Assembly (NCBI GenBank): GCA_937872475.1
Contig: CALMSY010000004.1
Span: forward strand, 54,172 to 118,171
Direction: 5' to 3'
Length of the DNA stretch: 64,000 bases
Source: 67-14 sp020438345
GTDB lineage: Bacteria > Actinomycetota > Thermoleophilia > Solirubrobacterales > 70-9
A model generated the notes under the pieces. That model did not search any database. It had not been told where the DNA came from and saw nothing but the letters and a program-made list of their open reading frames with translations. The position numbers and the translations under genes are program-made. Below are positions 7,832 through 16,341 of the stretch, in pieces. How positions within the stretch are numbered: the stretch's first letter is position 1; each line of letters opens with the position of its first letter.

Positions 7832-8755
7832 CTATTTGCCGGCGCGTCGGGCGACGCGGTCGATCTCGTCGACGAACTGGGGCCAGAGTTGTTCGGGGAT
7901 ATCGTGACCCATGCCTTCGTAAACCTTCAGTTCGGCGCCAGGGATCGCGCGGGCGGTGGCTCGACCACCCCGGGGAAAGACAAGCTTGTCGGCCGATCCA
8001 TGGATGACGACCGTGGGGACGTCAACCCGTCCAAGGGCCTTGTCACGCTTCGGCTGGCAGTTGATCGCATGAAGCTGCCGGGCCGTTCCATCGAGGTAAA
8101 TCCCCCGCTCGAAGGAGATCGAAGCGAGCTGCCTCAGCCGCTCCCTGTCGGTGGGGAAATCCGGTGAACCGATCACCCTGGCAAGGGTCTCCATCCCCCT
8201 CAGGTAACTTTCCTGGCTTTCGGTAGGCCGGGTCCGCATCAGCGCGGCGAGCTCCCTGACGCCAGGCAGGGCGTCGACGCGGGAGCCGGTCCGGGACATC
8301 ATCGACGTAAGTGACAGAACCCGCTCTGGATGGTCGATTGCCATGGTTTGAGCGATCATGCCTCCCATCGAGTAGCCGACCACGTGGGCCCCGTCGACCC
8401 CGATGTGGTCGAGCACGCCGACCGCATCGGCGGCCATGTCATTGAGCGTGTAGGCGAGGTCGAGAGGCAGTCCGAACATCATCGACGGGAAGAGAGGCTT
8501 GCCTCTGTCCCTGAGGATCGTCGAGGCACCGTTGTCGCGGTTGTCTATCCGGACCACGCAGAAACCCCGGTCGGTCAGCATTTCCACCAGTGGCAGATCC
8601 CAGTAGACCATCTGGGTGCCGAGCCCGGGCACGACCAGGAGGACAGGATCGGCGGGGTCACCGTGAACATCGAAGGCGATTTCGACCTCGCCCACTTTGG
8701 CGAACGACACTTCCGGGATGGCGGGGGCGCTACGGCCTATCGTTTCGGTTGTCAT
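7832..8755 (-). CDS. Alpha/beta hydrolase
   Basis: A hydrolase of about 307 residues with the nucleophile elbow GYSMGGMIAQ, an oxyanion region VVPGLGTQMVYWD, a segment DNRDNGAST and a C-terminal catalytic His in GMGHDIPEQLW. It resembles the 3-oxoadipate enol-lactonase/TAP-like group; the substrate cannot be assigned. The start ATG 8755 overlaps the ATG of the divergent gene at 8754 (sequence CATG), with TATCTT 10 nt upstream. A GTG at 8710 is the alternative start and would remove the overlap. Confidence 0.85.
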   Translation of the reverse strand: MTTETIGRSAPAIPEVSFAKVGEVEIAFDVHGDPADPVLLVVPGLGTQMVYWDLPLVEMLTDRGFCVVRIDNRDNGASTILRDRGKPLFPSMMFGLPLDLAYTLNDMAADAVGVLDHIGVDGAHVVGYSMGGMIAQTMAIDHPERVLSLTSMMSRTGSRVDALPGVRELAALMRTRPTESQESYLRGMETLARVIGSPDFPTDRERLRQLASISFERGIYLDGTARQLHAINCQPKRDKALGRVDVPTVVIHGSADKLVFPRGGRATARAIPGAELKVYEGMGHDIPEQLWPQFVDEIDRVARRAGK

Positions 8756-8771
8756 GGCCGAACTGAAGATA
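8738..8771. promoter_or_regulatory. Overlapping divergent -10 boxes around a shared CATG
   Basis: The plus-strand ATG (8754-8756) and minus-strand ATG (8755-8753) share two bases. TATCGT (8738-8743) lies 10 nt before the plus start and TATCTT on the minus strand (8771-8766) 10 nt before the minus start. Each -10 lies inside the first codons of the other gene. If both are used, the two leaderless transcripts diverge from almost the same base pair. Confidence 0.5.
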
Positions 8772-10703
8772 CCGGGACGGGGGGTGGTTCTCGCGTCAAT
8801 CGTGGTGATCGGGCTCATTCTCGGATTCGCCCCTTTCACACCTACGGCGGTGGGGGCGGCTGACAGCCAAACCGGTGACCGGGGTCAGGTATTCATCGTT
8901 GTATTGCCGCAGGGGATCACACCGGATGATCTGGAGAGCCTTGACGGGGCTGCCATCGGCCTCATGAATGGTGGTCTGGGTGAGGTTTCCGCCCAGCAGA
9001 CCTGGCTGGATATATCCCAAGGGGCCCGAGCGTTTGACATGACGTATGACACACCGTTAGACCGAGTGTATCCAGGCGGGGAATCCGCTCAGGGATGGGA
9101 GAAAGTGGTCCGCAGGGCCGAAACTTCCGATAGCACGATAGTTCCCGGGCTGATGGCCTCGGTACTGGCCGAGAACGGCCACGATGCGGTTGCGGCAGAG
9201 TCGGCCGGCTCGGCTGCCCTGGTTGCGGCGAAACGAAACGGTTCGATCGCCCGGGCACCCCTGGCCTGCGGCGGTCCCGAATCGATGATCAGACCGGAAT
9301 CGCCGGGTGCGAAGGCGGCCATAGCAGGCTGCCCCGACCCGGTTACGGTGCTTTCGATGCCGCTTTCCGCGGCGTTCGAGGCCGCCCGCGACCGTGGAAT
9401 CACGGACCTTCAGATCTTCATCGAGCGCCCCCCGGCCGACGCCGGCGATCAGCTGACGGTCGCGATCGCCGGTCAGGGCTACGGCGGGATGGTCCAGTCA
9501 CCCAGCACCAGAACCGACGGATACGTGCTCTCGACCGACATCGCCCCGACCGTTCTCGAACACTTCGGAGACGGAATCCCCAGGGCCATGACCGGCCTGC
9601 CGATTGAATCCGGCGGGGAACTCGACCTCGACCGGCTGGCCGAGCTGGAAGGCCGATACGAGCAGGTTGGCAAGCGGCGCGGCGCGGCCCTTGCCATTCC
9701 CCTCCTGCTCTGGATTGGGCTGGTGGCCCTGATCTCGGCCGGAAGCCGCGGTATCTATGCCCGGCCTGCGGTCCGGCTGCTTTGCCTTTCGACCATTCTC
9801 CTGCCGGGGGTACTGCTGCTGACCGCCGCTCTTTCGCCAACGCTGGGCATCGAACGAATGATCGCGACCCTGTTGCCGGTCCTTGTCGCGGCGGTTCTGA
9901 TGCGACTGGCCCCGGGATGGCTGGCACTTGCCGCGGCCTGTGGTCTCACCGTGATCCCGTACGGGATCGACATGCTGGCGGGGTCTGTGCTTACCCCGCT
10001 TTCGGTGATCGGACCGAATCCGGGGCTGGGTGCCCGCTTCTACGGGATCGGAAACGAGCTCGAGTCGACCCTGATGATTCTCACTTCAATCGGGACCGGG
10101 GCGGCGCTGACCTATTTCCGGGTGGCAGACCGTCCGGCGGCAATCACCTTCCTGGTTGTCGGTCTTGTTTCGACCGTGGTCTTCGCCGCCGGCCGCTTCG
10201 GAGCCGATGTCGGGGCGGCGATCGTATTCCCGGTCGCAGCGGTTGTAGCGGCTTCGATCGCGGCAGGTCGTCCCCGACTTGCCTGGGTCGGCCTCGCCGT
10301 CGCCGCGGTCACCCTCGGCCTGCTCGCGCTGGTGGACATCCTCAGCGGCAGTGAAACCCATTTCGTGCGTTCGGTTTTCGGCGGCGACGGTTCGTTTACT
10401 GAAGTGATCGGTCACCGGCTCGACGCGACCCTTCAGAGCTTCACCCGGTTGTCACGCATACCAGTCACCCTTGCGGCCCTGGTGGTGATTGCCCTTGGGG
10501 TGTGGAAGCGGGACCGGATACAGCGCTGGCTGGAGGATGTGCCACTTGTGAGGGCCGGGTTCCTCGCCGCAGCCTCCGGTTCGCTTGTCGGTTCCCTGAC
10601 CAATGATTCCGGGGTTCTCTTTATTCAGGTCGGAACGCTTTATCTGGCGCTGGTACTGGGATTTGCGTGGACTGCCGCGAGATCCCGGCAGCCTTCGGGT
10701 TAA
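8754..10703 (+). CDS. Polytopic membrane protein with N-terminal phosphatase/sulfatase-like exported domain
   Basis: About 649 residues. An N-terminal signal or membrane helix (about 10-32) is followed by an exported domain of about 280 residues that includes TDGYVLSTDIAPTVLEHFG, typical of the late segment of alkaline-phosphatase/sulfatase-fold enzymes. Then come about nine hydrophobic segments to the C-terminus. I recognise the layout as an actinobacterial conserved membrane protein without known function. The usual metal-binding nucleophile region is not obvious, so catalysis is unproven. A glycosyltransferase-flippase fusion follows after 42 nt, so a role in envelope polymer or lipid assembly is possible. 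Confidence 0.7.
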   Translation: MAELKIPGRGVVLASIVVIGLILGFAPFTPTAVGAADSQTGDRGQVFIVVLPQGITPDDLESLDGAAIGLMNGGLGEVSAQQTWLDISQGARAFDMTYDTPLDRVYPGGESAQGWEKVVRRAETSDSTIVPGLMASVLAENGHDAVAAESAGSAALVAAKRNGSIARAPLACGGPESMIRPESPGAKAAIAGCPDPVTVLSMPLSAAFEAARDRGITDLQIFIERPPADAGDQLTVAIAGQGYGGMVQSPSTRTDGYVLSTDIAPTVLEHFGDGIPRAMTGLPIESGGELDLDRLAELEGRYEQVGKRRGAALAIPLLLWIGLVALISAGSRGIYARPAVRLLCLSTILLPGVLLLTAALSPTLGIERMIATLLPVLVAAVLMRLAPGWLALAAACGLTVIPYGIDMLAGSVLTPLSVIGPNPGLGARFYGIGNELESTLMILTSIGTGAALTYFRVADRPAAITFLVVGLVSTVVFAAGRFGADVGAAIVFPVAAVVAASIAAGRPRLAWVGLAVAAVTLGLLALVDILSGSETHFVRSVFGGDGSFTEVIGHRLDATLQSFTRLSRIPVTLAALVVIALGVWKRDRIQRWLEDVPLVRAGFLAAASGSLVGSLTNDSGVLFIQVGTLYLALVLGFAWTAARSRQPSG

Positions 10704-10745
10704 CCGCCCATCGACAGACCGCTGCCTGCTCTATCCTGTCTGGTT

Positions 10746-13088
10746 GTGCGGATCGCCCTAGTAACCCCGTATTCGTGGACGTATCAGGGCGGCGTAAACC
10801 GGCACGTCCAGTCGCTTGCCGAGGAGTACATCTCCCGAGGCCACTACGTTCGCGTGATCGCGCCCTTTGATCCACCCGATCGCCTCTCGAAGGTGCTTCA
10901 CCGTGCTCCGGCGGAGGACCGCGAGATCCCCGACTACCTGATCCCGGTCGGCCGCACCGTTGGTATCAACGCGAATGGCTCGGTTTCAAACATCCCGATC
11001 TTTCCGTCGGGGATTGCGATGACCCGGCGCGCGATCGAGGAAGGCGACTTCGATGTCGTCCACCTTCACGAGCCGATGACCCCGGCAATCGGCTGGGACG
11101 CGTGCCTTTCCAGTGAGGTCCCTGTGGTCGGGACATTCCACGCATATTCGACCAAGCCAATGCCGAACGCTTTCGCAAACGCAGCCGGCTCACGGCGGGT
11201 ACTGAACAAGCTTTCGGCCCGGATCGCAGTCTCCGAAGCAGCAGCCTGGACCGGGCGCCGCTGGTTCGGTGGCAATTACACGATCGTCCCCAACGGAGTT
11301 GACATCGACGCAGTCCCGGTGGGGCCAAAGCCTGACACCGAGCATCTCCGTGCCCTGTTCGTCGGCCGGCCAGATGAACGCAAGGGACTTCCGGTCCTGA
11401 TGCGTGCTTTCTCGGCGCTGGTCGACCATGTTCCGGCCCGCCTCTCGGTGGTCGGTGCCGACCCCGAGGATGTCCGCCGGATTCTCGCCCACCCCGAGCT
11501 CGAGGCGCATCTCGACCTTCACGGCCGGGTCTCCAACGATGAGCTCTGGAGCCAGCTCCACGATGCCGATGTTCTGGTCGCGCCGTCGCTCTCCGGTGAG
11601 AGTTTCGGCATGATCCTGACCGAGGCGTTCGCAGTTGGCACCCCGGTGATCGCTTCCGGCATTGCGGGTTACAGCGATGTGGTCACCAACCACCACGACG
11701 GAATTCTCGTGCCGCCCGGTGACCCGCAAGCCCTCGCCGAGGAACTCCAGCGAGCCCACCATGAACCCGATCGGCTGGCCCGGATGGGCGTGGCTGCCCG
11801 CGAGAGCTCCAAGCGCTACGCCTGGGGTTCTGTCGCCGACCAGGTGATGGATGTGTACGAACGGGCGATCGAGGTTCCCGAGCCTGAGGAGGCTGTCGAC
11901 CGGGTCCGTCGCCGGATCGGTGCTTCTCCCTCCGACGGTCTGCCCTGGGCTCCCGCAGTCAAGCTGCCTTCGCTGGATCCGGCCCCGGCCGATCCGGGCG
12001 GTGTTCGCCGGGGCTTCATGCGAAAGGCCGCCCTCGGTCTGGCCGGGCTTTTGGGGCTCGGGCTGACTGCGCTTGCGGCACAGAAGATCGGGGTCGACCA
12101 GGTCGCGAGTGCCGTGGTCCGTTCGGATCTTTCCTGGGTTCTGGTCGCCCTGGCGCTGATGGCTTCCTCGCTTTTCGTCCGTGCCTGGTCCTGGTTCTTC
12201 ATTGCCCGCTCGGCGATGCCACATTCCGGCCTGAAACGCCGTGATTTCGCATCGGCGACGATGATCGGGGTGTTGATGTCAGCCACCTTGCCGGCCCGCC
12301 TCGGTGAGCCGGCAAGGGCGATCAGCCTTGCCAGACATACCGGCCGGGCAAAAGAGAACCTGCCCGTGGTGATCGGGACGATCGTTTCCCAGACGATGCT
12401 GAATATCCTCGCGATTCTGCTGCTTGGAGTTCTGGTGCTTACCTCGATGGACAATGTCTTCCACGGCGGCACCAAGCAGATACTGCTTTTCAGCCTGATC
12501 CCGGCGGTGTTGCTGCTGGCCGTGATCGCCGCCCCGACGATCCTCGGCAACCAGAGCGGGGAAGGCAGGTTGGCCCGGATCGGTGCCGCTGTGCATTCGG
12601 TCATGGTTCAGGTCCGCCGCGGGCTGGTCGTTTTCAGGCATCCCCGCAACGGAGTTCCTGCTGCCGCGCTCCAGCTCTTCGCCTGGGTAGTGCAGCTCGC
12701 GTCCTGCTGGGCCCTCATGTTCGCGCTCGGCCTCGATCACAAGGCCGGCCTCGCGGCCTCGGCCGCGGTGCTGCTCGCGGTAAACGTCACCGCCGTGGTG
12801 CCGGTCACGCCGTCCAACATCGGCATGTTCCAGCTGGCGGTGATCTTCGTGCTCCATAAGGGCTGGGGTATTTCCACCGCCGATGCCCTCGCCTACGGTG
12901 TGATCCTCCAGGCCGTTGAAATGGCAACCGCCGCGGTACTGGGAGTTCCCGCTCTGGTCAGGGAGGGCCTCACCTGGTCGGATCTGCGCACTCAGGCGAT
13001 AGCGACTGCACCGGTCGAACTCGACCCCTATCCGCAGAGTCGCCGCCGCAAGCGCGAGAAGACCGAGCAGGTCACTTACACGCGTTAG
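10746..13088 (+). CDS. Glycosyltransferase family 4 (PimA-like) fused to a UPF0104/LPG-synthase-type membrane domain
   Basis: 780 residues in two parts. Residues 1-380 form a GT-B glycosyltransferase: TPYSWTYQGGVNRHV at the N-terminus, VHLHEPMTP, GTFHAYS and the nucleotide-sugar motif SGESFGMILTEAFAVGTPV; it is closest in pattern to mannosyltransferases acting on phosphatidylinositol. After a linker, residues 425-750 hold about eight helices with LPARLGEPARAISLAR and PVTPSNIGMFQ, typical of the UPF0104/AglD-like integral domain also found in lysyl-PG synthases. Joined, they suggest coupled glycosylation and flipping of a lipid. GTG start with TATCCT 8 nt upstream. Confidence 0.85.
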   Translation: MRIALVTPYSWTYQGGVNRHVQSLAEEYISRGHYVRVIAPFDPPDRLSKVLHRAPAEDREIPDYLIPVGRTVGINANGSVSNIPIFPSGIAMTRRAIEEGDFDVVHLHEPMTPAIGWDACLSSEVPVVGTFHAYSTKPMPNAFANAAGSRRVLNKLSARIAVSEAAAWTGRRWFGGNYTIVPNGVDIDAVPVGPKPDTEHLRALFVGRPDERKGLPVLMRAFSALVDHVPARLSVVGADPEDVRRILAHPELEAHLDLHGRVSNDELWSQLHDADVLVAPSLSGESFGMILTEAFAVGTPVIASGIAGYSDVVTNHHDGILVPPGDPQALAEELQRAHHEPDRLARMGVAARESSKRYAWGSVADQVMDVYERAIEVPEPEEAVDRVRRRIGASPSDGLPWAPAVKLPSLDPAPADPGGVRRGFMRKAALGLAGLLGLGLTALAAQKIGVDQVASAVVRSDLSWVLVALALMASSLFVRAWSWFFIARSAMPHSGLKRRDFASATMIGVLMSATLPARLGEPARAISLARHTGRAKENLPVVIGTIVSQTMLNILAILLLGVLVLTSMDNVFHGGTKQILLFSLIPAVLLLAVIAAPTILGNQSGEGRLARIGAAVHSVMVQVRRGLVVFRHPRNGVPAAALQLFAWVVQLASCWALMFALGLDHKAGLAASAAVLLAVNVTAVVPVTPSNIGMFQLAVIFVLHKGWGISTADALAYGVILQAVEMATAAVLGVPALVREGLTWSDLRTQAIATAPVELDPYPQSRRRKREKTEQVTYTR

Positions 13089-13122
13089 CGGTTCGGGCCC
13101 GGGAGGAATCGGCTCCGATTAC

Positions 13123-13150
13123 TTGACATCTTTCTCGTTGGTCCTATACT
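13123..13150 (+). promoter_or_regulatory. Sigma-70-type promoter of the arsR-AHSA1 operon
   Basis: TTGACA (13123-13128) and TATACT (13145-13150) are separated by 16 bp. The ATG of the regulator begins 7 nt after the -10, so the predicted transcript starts at or within a base or two of the start codon. This is the best consensus promoter in the window. Confidence 0.8.
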
Positions 13151-13169
13151 GAACTATATGGTTCAGTAT
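13146..13169. promoter_or_regulatory. ArsR-type operator palindrome
   Basis: A perfect inverted repeat with 9-bp arms: ATACTGAAC (13146-13154), a six-base spacer TATATG, and GTTCAGTAT (13161-13169). It covers most of the -10 box, the transcription start and the first codons of the ArsR-family gene. Binding here would block RNA polymerase directly, so autorepression is the natural reading. Confidence 0.8.
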
Positions 13170-13502
13170 CAAAAGACCGAAGAAACCTTTGCGGCGCTGG
13201 GGGATCCGGTGCGAATGGCGATCCTTGAACGTCTGGGTGAGGGAGGGGCCTCGATTTCAGAGTTGGCCGAACCGGCCGGGATGAGTCTGACGGGGATGAA
13301 GAAGCACATCCGGATCCTCGAAGAGGCGAATCTGGTCCGTACCGAGAAACGGGGCCGGACCAGGTGGTGCGAAATATCGAGTGAGGGCTTCGATGAAGCG
13401 GCATTCTGGCTGGACGAATTCCGCCGCCGCAGGCACAAGCAACTGAACCGCCTTGAAGAAGTGATCGAACGAAAGAAACGCGAGAAAAGGAACGAAAAGT
13501 GA
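13158..13502 (+). CDS. ArsR-family winged-helix regulator
   Basis: A 114-residue protein with a typical ArsR core: ALGDPVRMAILERLGEGGASISELAE, recognition helix region MSLTGMKKHIRILEEANLV, and a wing ending KRGRTRWCEI. A basic C-terminal helix follows (RRRRHKQLNRLEEVIERKKRE). Only one cysteine is seen, in the wing, so the metal-sensing CxC sites are absent. It is coupled (GTGA overlap) to an AHSA1/SRPBCC gene, a common actinobacterial pair in which the ArsR protein is thought to control its partner. The operator overlaps its own start codon. Confidence 0.9.
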   Translation: MVQYQKTEETFAALGDPVRMAILERLGEGGASISELAEPAGMSLTGMKKHIRILEEANLVRTEKRGRTRWCEISSEGFDEAAFWLDEFRRRRHKQLNRLEEVIERKKREKRNEK

Positions 13503-13996
13503 GCGAGCTGAACGAACTCCACAAGACCGTCGTCACGACTCCGAGTGCCACCGAGATCCGGACAGAGCGGGTATTTGACGCACCGCCGGACCTGGTCTTC
13601 GACTGCTTCTCGGATCCGGACACCCTGGGCGAGTGGCTCGGGCCGGACGGATATGAGATGCAGGTCGAGGAGTACGACTTCCGGCCCGGTGGCAATTACC
13701 GCTATATCAACACTGACCCCGATGGCACCGACTACACCTTCTTCGGCGAATTCCTCGAGATCGACCGCCCCGGCCAGCTGATCCAGACCTTCAATTTCGT
13801 GATGGAACCGCAGCCGCCACCGTCGATTGACCGGGCTGACTTCATTGGAATCGAAGAAAACCGCACGAGGCTGGTCACACTGACCACCTTCGAGTCACAG
13901 GAGTACCGCGACGGCATGCTTCAGGCCGGCATGGAGAAGGGTATGAACGAGGGCTACAACAAGCTCGACCGCATTCTCAGCGCCCGGAAGGGCTGA
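13499..13996 (+). CDS. SRPBCC/AHSA1-domain protein
   Basis: 165 residues. The AHSA1 fold is recognised by the start of the domain (RTERVFDAPPDLVFDCFSDP), EWLGPDGYEM, the strand YDFRPGGNYRY, and a final amphipathic helix around MEKGMNEGYNKLDRIL. These domains form a deep hydrophobic pocket; members act in ligand binding or as Hsp90-type co-chaperones. The specific ligand is unknown. GTG start overlaps the arsR stop, so expression is coupled to the regulator. Confidence 0.88.
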   Translation: MSELNELHKTVVTTPSATEIRTERVFDAPPDLVFDCFSDPDTLGEWLGPDGYEMQVEEYDFRPGGNYRYINTDPDGTDYTFFGEFLEIDRPGQLIQTFNFVMEPQPPPSIDRADFIGIEENRTRLVTLTTFESQEYRDGMLQAGMEKGMNEGYNKLDRILSARKG

Positions 13997-14029
13997 GCCG
14001 GCCCGGTGTAAAGATCAGACGAACCGCGA

Positions 14030-14046
14030 CCGGGACTGGTTCCCGG
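14030..14046. terminator. Hairpin between convergent genes
   Basis: CCGGGA (14030-14035), five-base loop, TCCCGG (14041-14046). It lies between the convergent AHSA1 and GFA genes, immediately beyond the stop of the leftward gene. No U-tract follows on either strand. Confidence 0.45.
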
Positions 14047-14051
14047 ATCCT

Positions 14052-14519
14052 CTAGCCGAGGTCCACCTGGGACCAGTCCAGTCGCTCCGGGAACTTCGGG
14101 AGGTCATCTTCGGGGACCGGAAACCAGGGCGCTGCGTAATCGGTGAACTGATGGGCCAGAGGACGGATTCCCGGGTCTTCGTTCAGAGCTCCAAGCCGGA
14201 TCGCGAGGATGTCGGGATTGTCAGGGTGGCAAGTGTAGAGGTGACCACCGCATTCACCGCAAAAGTACTTGTTGAAACCCCCGTCACCAGGCTCGTAAAC
14301 CCTGACCGACTTCTCGCCGGCCGTGATCACAAAGGATCCAGGCTGGGTCAGGCCGGTGGCCGAAACCCCCGTCCCGGTACGCCGCTGGCAGCGCTTGCAG
14401 TAGCAGAGTGCCGCCCCGATCAGGGGCTGGTTCACCTCAAAGGTGACGATCCCGCACATGCACTCACCGGTCATGTGCTCGGCTGGTCCCGGATCCCGAT
14501 TCTGCGCTGAACTATCCAT
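14052..14519 (-). CDS. GFA/CENP-V-type zinc protein
   Basis: 155 residues. The zinc-binding pattern of the GFA (glutathione-dependent formaldehyde-activating) superfamily is complete: GECMCG near residue 18, CYCKRCQRRTG (about 39-49) and FCGECGGHLY (about 87-96). The name is historical; most members have no proven glutathione activity. The start may be ATG 14519 or the internal ATG 15 codons later (MTGECMCG). It overlaps the stop of the hydrolase upstream on the same strand by 8 nt, so the three leftward genes 15524-14052 are an operon. Confidence 0.85.
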   Translation of the reverse strand: MDSSAQNRDPGPAEHMTGECMCGIVTFEVNQPLIGAALCYCKRCQRRTGTGVSATGLTQPGSFVITAGEKSVRVYEPGDGGFNKYFCGECGGHLYTCHPDNPDILAIRLGALNEDPGIRPLAHQFTDYAAPWFPVPEDDLPKFPERLDWSQVDLG

Positions 14520-15324
14520 AGCTGAAGCCTAGTCGCGCGGTGCCTTCAATCAGTTCGCCTACCTCGGCCGGAACCTCGAGCTGCGGGCAATGACCGACGC
14601 CCTCGAGTTCGACGAACTCGGCCCGGGGGAACCACTCCTCCCGGAAGCGGACAGAGGTGTCGGGCCAGCGGAGCAGCTTGTCAGCCTTGCCCCAGACGAA
14701 GCGAACAGGGCAACCAATCCGGGCAGCGTCAAGCGTGAATCCTTCACGGCGGGCGGCTGCGACCATCGGTAACGCCGCCGCGCAGTTCGCGGCACCGACC
14801 AGTTGATGGACGACCATCGAGGGCGTGATCAGGCTGTCGTCCTCGACGATGAACCTGGTTGCCTGCCGACGGCCCTCGGGGGTCGCGGCAATCTGGTCGG
14901 CGAACGGCGCGGCCTTGCGGACCATCTCCTGCTGCGTGATGAAGTAGTCGAGTGCGAATTGCTCCTGGAACTCGGCCGACCAGCCACCGGCGGGTGCCAG
15001 GCCGGTGACCGAGCGAGCCCGACCGCGGGAGGCCAGCGTAAGTGCGACGAACCCACCCAACGAGTTGCCGGCCAGGTGGGCTTGCGCGAACCCGGCTTCG
15101 TCCATAGCCAGGGCGATCCCGTCGGGCAGACTTTCGGTCGTTACCTCGCCCGGGATTGGCGGGCCGCCGGCGTGACCTGGCATGGTGATCGCCAGCACGT
15201 CGAAATTCCGCTCCAGGTGAGGGATCACGAGCTCCCAGGTCCGCCAGGTGTCAGTGAACCCGTGGATCAGGACGAGCGGTGGCCCCGAACCGCCGCGATG
15301 AAACGGGGTGAATTCGGGTGTCAT
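14512..15324 (-). CDS. Alpha/beta hydrolase (paralog of the one at 18758)
   Basis: 270 residues with oxyanion motif IHGFTDTWRTW, nucleophile elbow GNSLGGFVAL (Ser about 98), Asp in WGKADKLLRWP and His in EGVGHCPQLE. It shares FxxFHRGGSG, the RARS/KTxxTxLAPAGGW block and the end motif VGHCPQL with the hydrolase at 18758-19552, so the two are recent paralogs about 4 kb apart. The substrate is unknown. ATG overlaps the stop of the small gene at 15321 (ATGA). Confidence 0.88.
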   Translation of the reverse strand: MTPEFTPFHRGGSGPPLVLIHGFTDTWRTWELVIPHLERNFDVLAITMPGHAGGPPIPGEVTTESLPDGIALAMDEAGFAQAHLAGNSLGGFVALTLASRGRARSVTGLAPAGGWSAEFQEQFALDYFITQQEMVRKAAPFADQIAATPEGRRQATRFIVEDDSLITPSMVVHQLVGAANCAAALPMVAAARREGFTLDAARIGCPVRFVWGKADKLLRWPDTSVRFREEWFPRAEFVELEGVGHCPQLEVPAEVGELIEGTARLGFSYG

Positions 15325-15524
15325 GCGGCCGATCCCGTCCCTGCCGCCTTCACCGGGTTGGTTCCGGGGCCGGTCAGTAAGGCGGCGACGAAATCGCCTG
15401 GGAATCCTCCGATCTGCTCGCGCTCGCGATGCCTGCCGGCCCAGAGGTGCTCGGCGCGGTCGTAGCGCAGGATGGTTTCGCCGGTGAAGACGATCCCGGC
15501 CAGCAACAGTTTCAATTGGGACAA
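15321..15524 (-). CDS. Small protein of unknown function, operon leader
   Basis: A 67-residue ORF starting at TTG 15524 with an AAGGA Shine-Dalgarno five bases upstream, and ending with a 4-nt overlap into the hydrolase start. Its sequence begins MSQLKLLLAGIVFTGETILRY and then becomes Arg/Glu- and Gly-rich; it has no domain I recognise. Good start signals and coupling to a real gene argue that it is translated, but the composition of the second half is weak evidence. Confidence 0.5.
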   Translation of the reverse strand: MSQLKLLLAGIVFTGETILRYDRAEHLWAGRHREREQIGGFPGDFVAALLTGPGTNPVKAAGTGSAA

Positions 15525-15575
15525 GGGTTCCTTTGCTCGGGGACCACCAAACTATCGGAGGCTCGTCGGCAGTCC

Positions 15576-15592
15576 AACTGGTAGAACCTCGC
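15576..15592 (+). promoter_or_regulatory. FadR-like operator (left half perfect) at the GntR gene
   Basis: AACTGGT (15576-15582), then three bases and ACC with a diverged right arm. The core GGTNNNACC is the same as in the full palindrome at 16359-16375. The site overlaps TAGAAC, a -10 candidate 6 nt before ATG 15594, which fits negative autoregulation by the encoded GntR protein. Confidence 0.55.
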
Positions 15593-15593
15593 C

Positions 15594-16280
15594 ATGAGTT
15601 CAGCGCGCCCGGTCACAGTTTCGCTTCAGGTTCACGACGCCCTGCGACGGCGGATTCTCGAGGGCGACCTTGTTCCGGGGGACCGGATCCCATCTGAACG
15701 GGTGTTGGCGGAAGAGTTCGGTGTGAATCGCCACGCCGTGCGCGAGGCCCTCAAGCGGCTTGAACAGGCCGGGCTGATTCGCATCACCCACGGCGGTGCA
15801 ACCCGAGTTCTGGACTGGCGCGATTCCGGCGGGCTCGAGGTGATGCTGGACCTCGGGGGGGATCGGCTCGACCCACCGGCAGAAATCGTCCGTTCGGTAC
15901 TGGAGATGCGGGCATCGATCGGGGTCGATGCGGCGCGGCTTTGCGCCGGCCGGGCGGGTGAGGTGCTGCGTCACGAGATCAAAGTGCTGGGGGACGAGGC
16001 GGCCGGTCTTGTCGGCAGCGGTGATGACGAGGCGCTCGACCTTGCCTTCGCCGCGTTCTGGCTGGCGATTGTCGACGGTTCGGGCAATATCGCCTATCGC
16101 CTGTCGCTCAACTCGCTCTTGGCCGCGATGATCGGTTTCGGTGATGTCGCCGCGCGGGTCCGGGCTGACGACGCGGAGGTCATTGTCCAGCTCGGTCGGG
16201 CGATCGCTGCCGGCGATCCGGAAGCGGCAGCGGAAGTCGCAGGCCAGATGCTTAGAGCGGACATCGAACGCGCGTCCTGA
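15594..16280 (+). CDS. GntR-family regulator, FadR subfamily
   Basis: 228 residues: an N-terminal winged helix (VHDALRRRILEGDLVPGDRIPSE... region, with NRHAVREALKRLEQAGLI as recognition helix) and a helical C-terminal effector domain (about 85-225) of FCD type. The FCD metal ligands (Asp and His residues) are not evident, so it may resemble the acyl-CoA-binding FadR group instead. Two AACTGGT-type sites, one overlapping its promoter and one at the next gene, match the consensus known for FadR. Predicted role: fatty-acid or acyl-CoA responsive control of itself and the hydroxylase gene. Confidence 0.85.
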   Translation: MSSARPVTVSLQVHDALRRRILEGDLVPGDRIPSERVLAEEFGVNRHAVREALKRLEQAGLIRITHGGATRVLDWRDSGGLEVMLDLGGDRLDPPAEIVRSVLEMRASIGVDAARLCAGRAGEVLRHEIKVLGDEAAGLVGSGDDEALDLAFAAFWLAIVDGSGNIAYRLSLNSLLAAMIGFGDVAARVRADDAEVIVQLGRAIAAGDPEAAAEVAGQMLRADIERAS

Positions 16281-16341
16281 GGCGGGGTTCACCGGCCAAG
16301 CCGGAAAGGTCGTGGGCCCGGCTTGACCACGGAGTCGGTGC

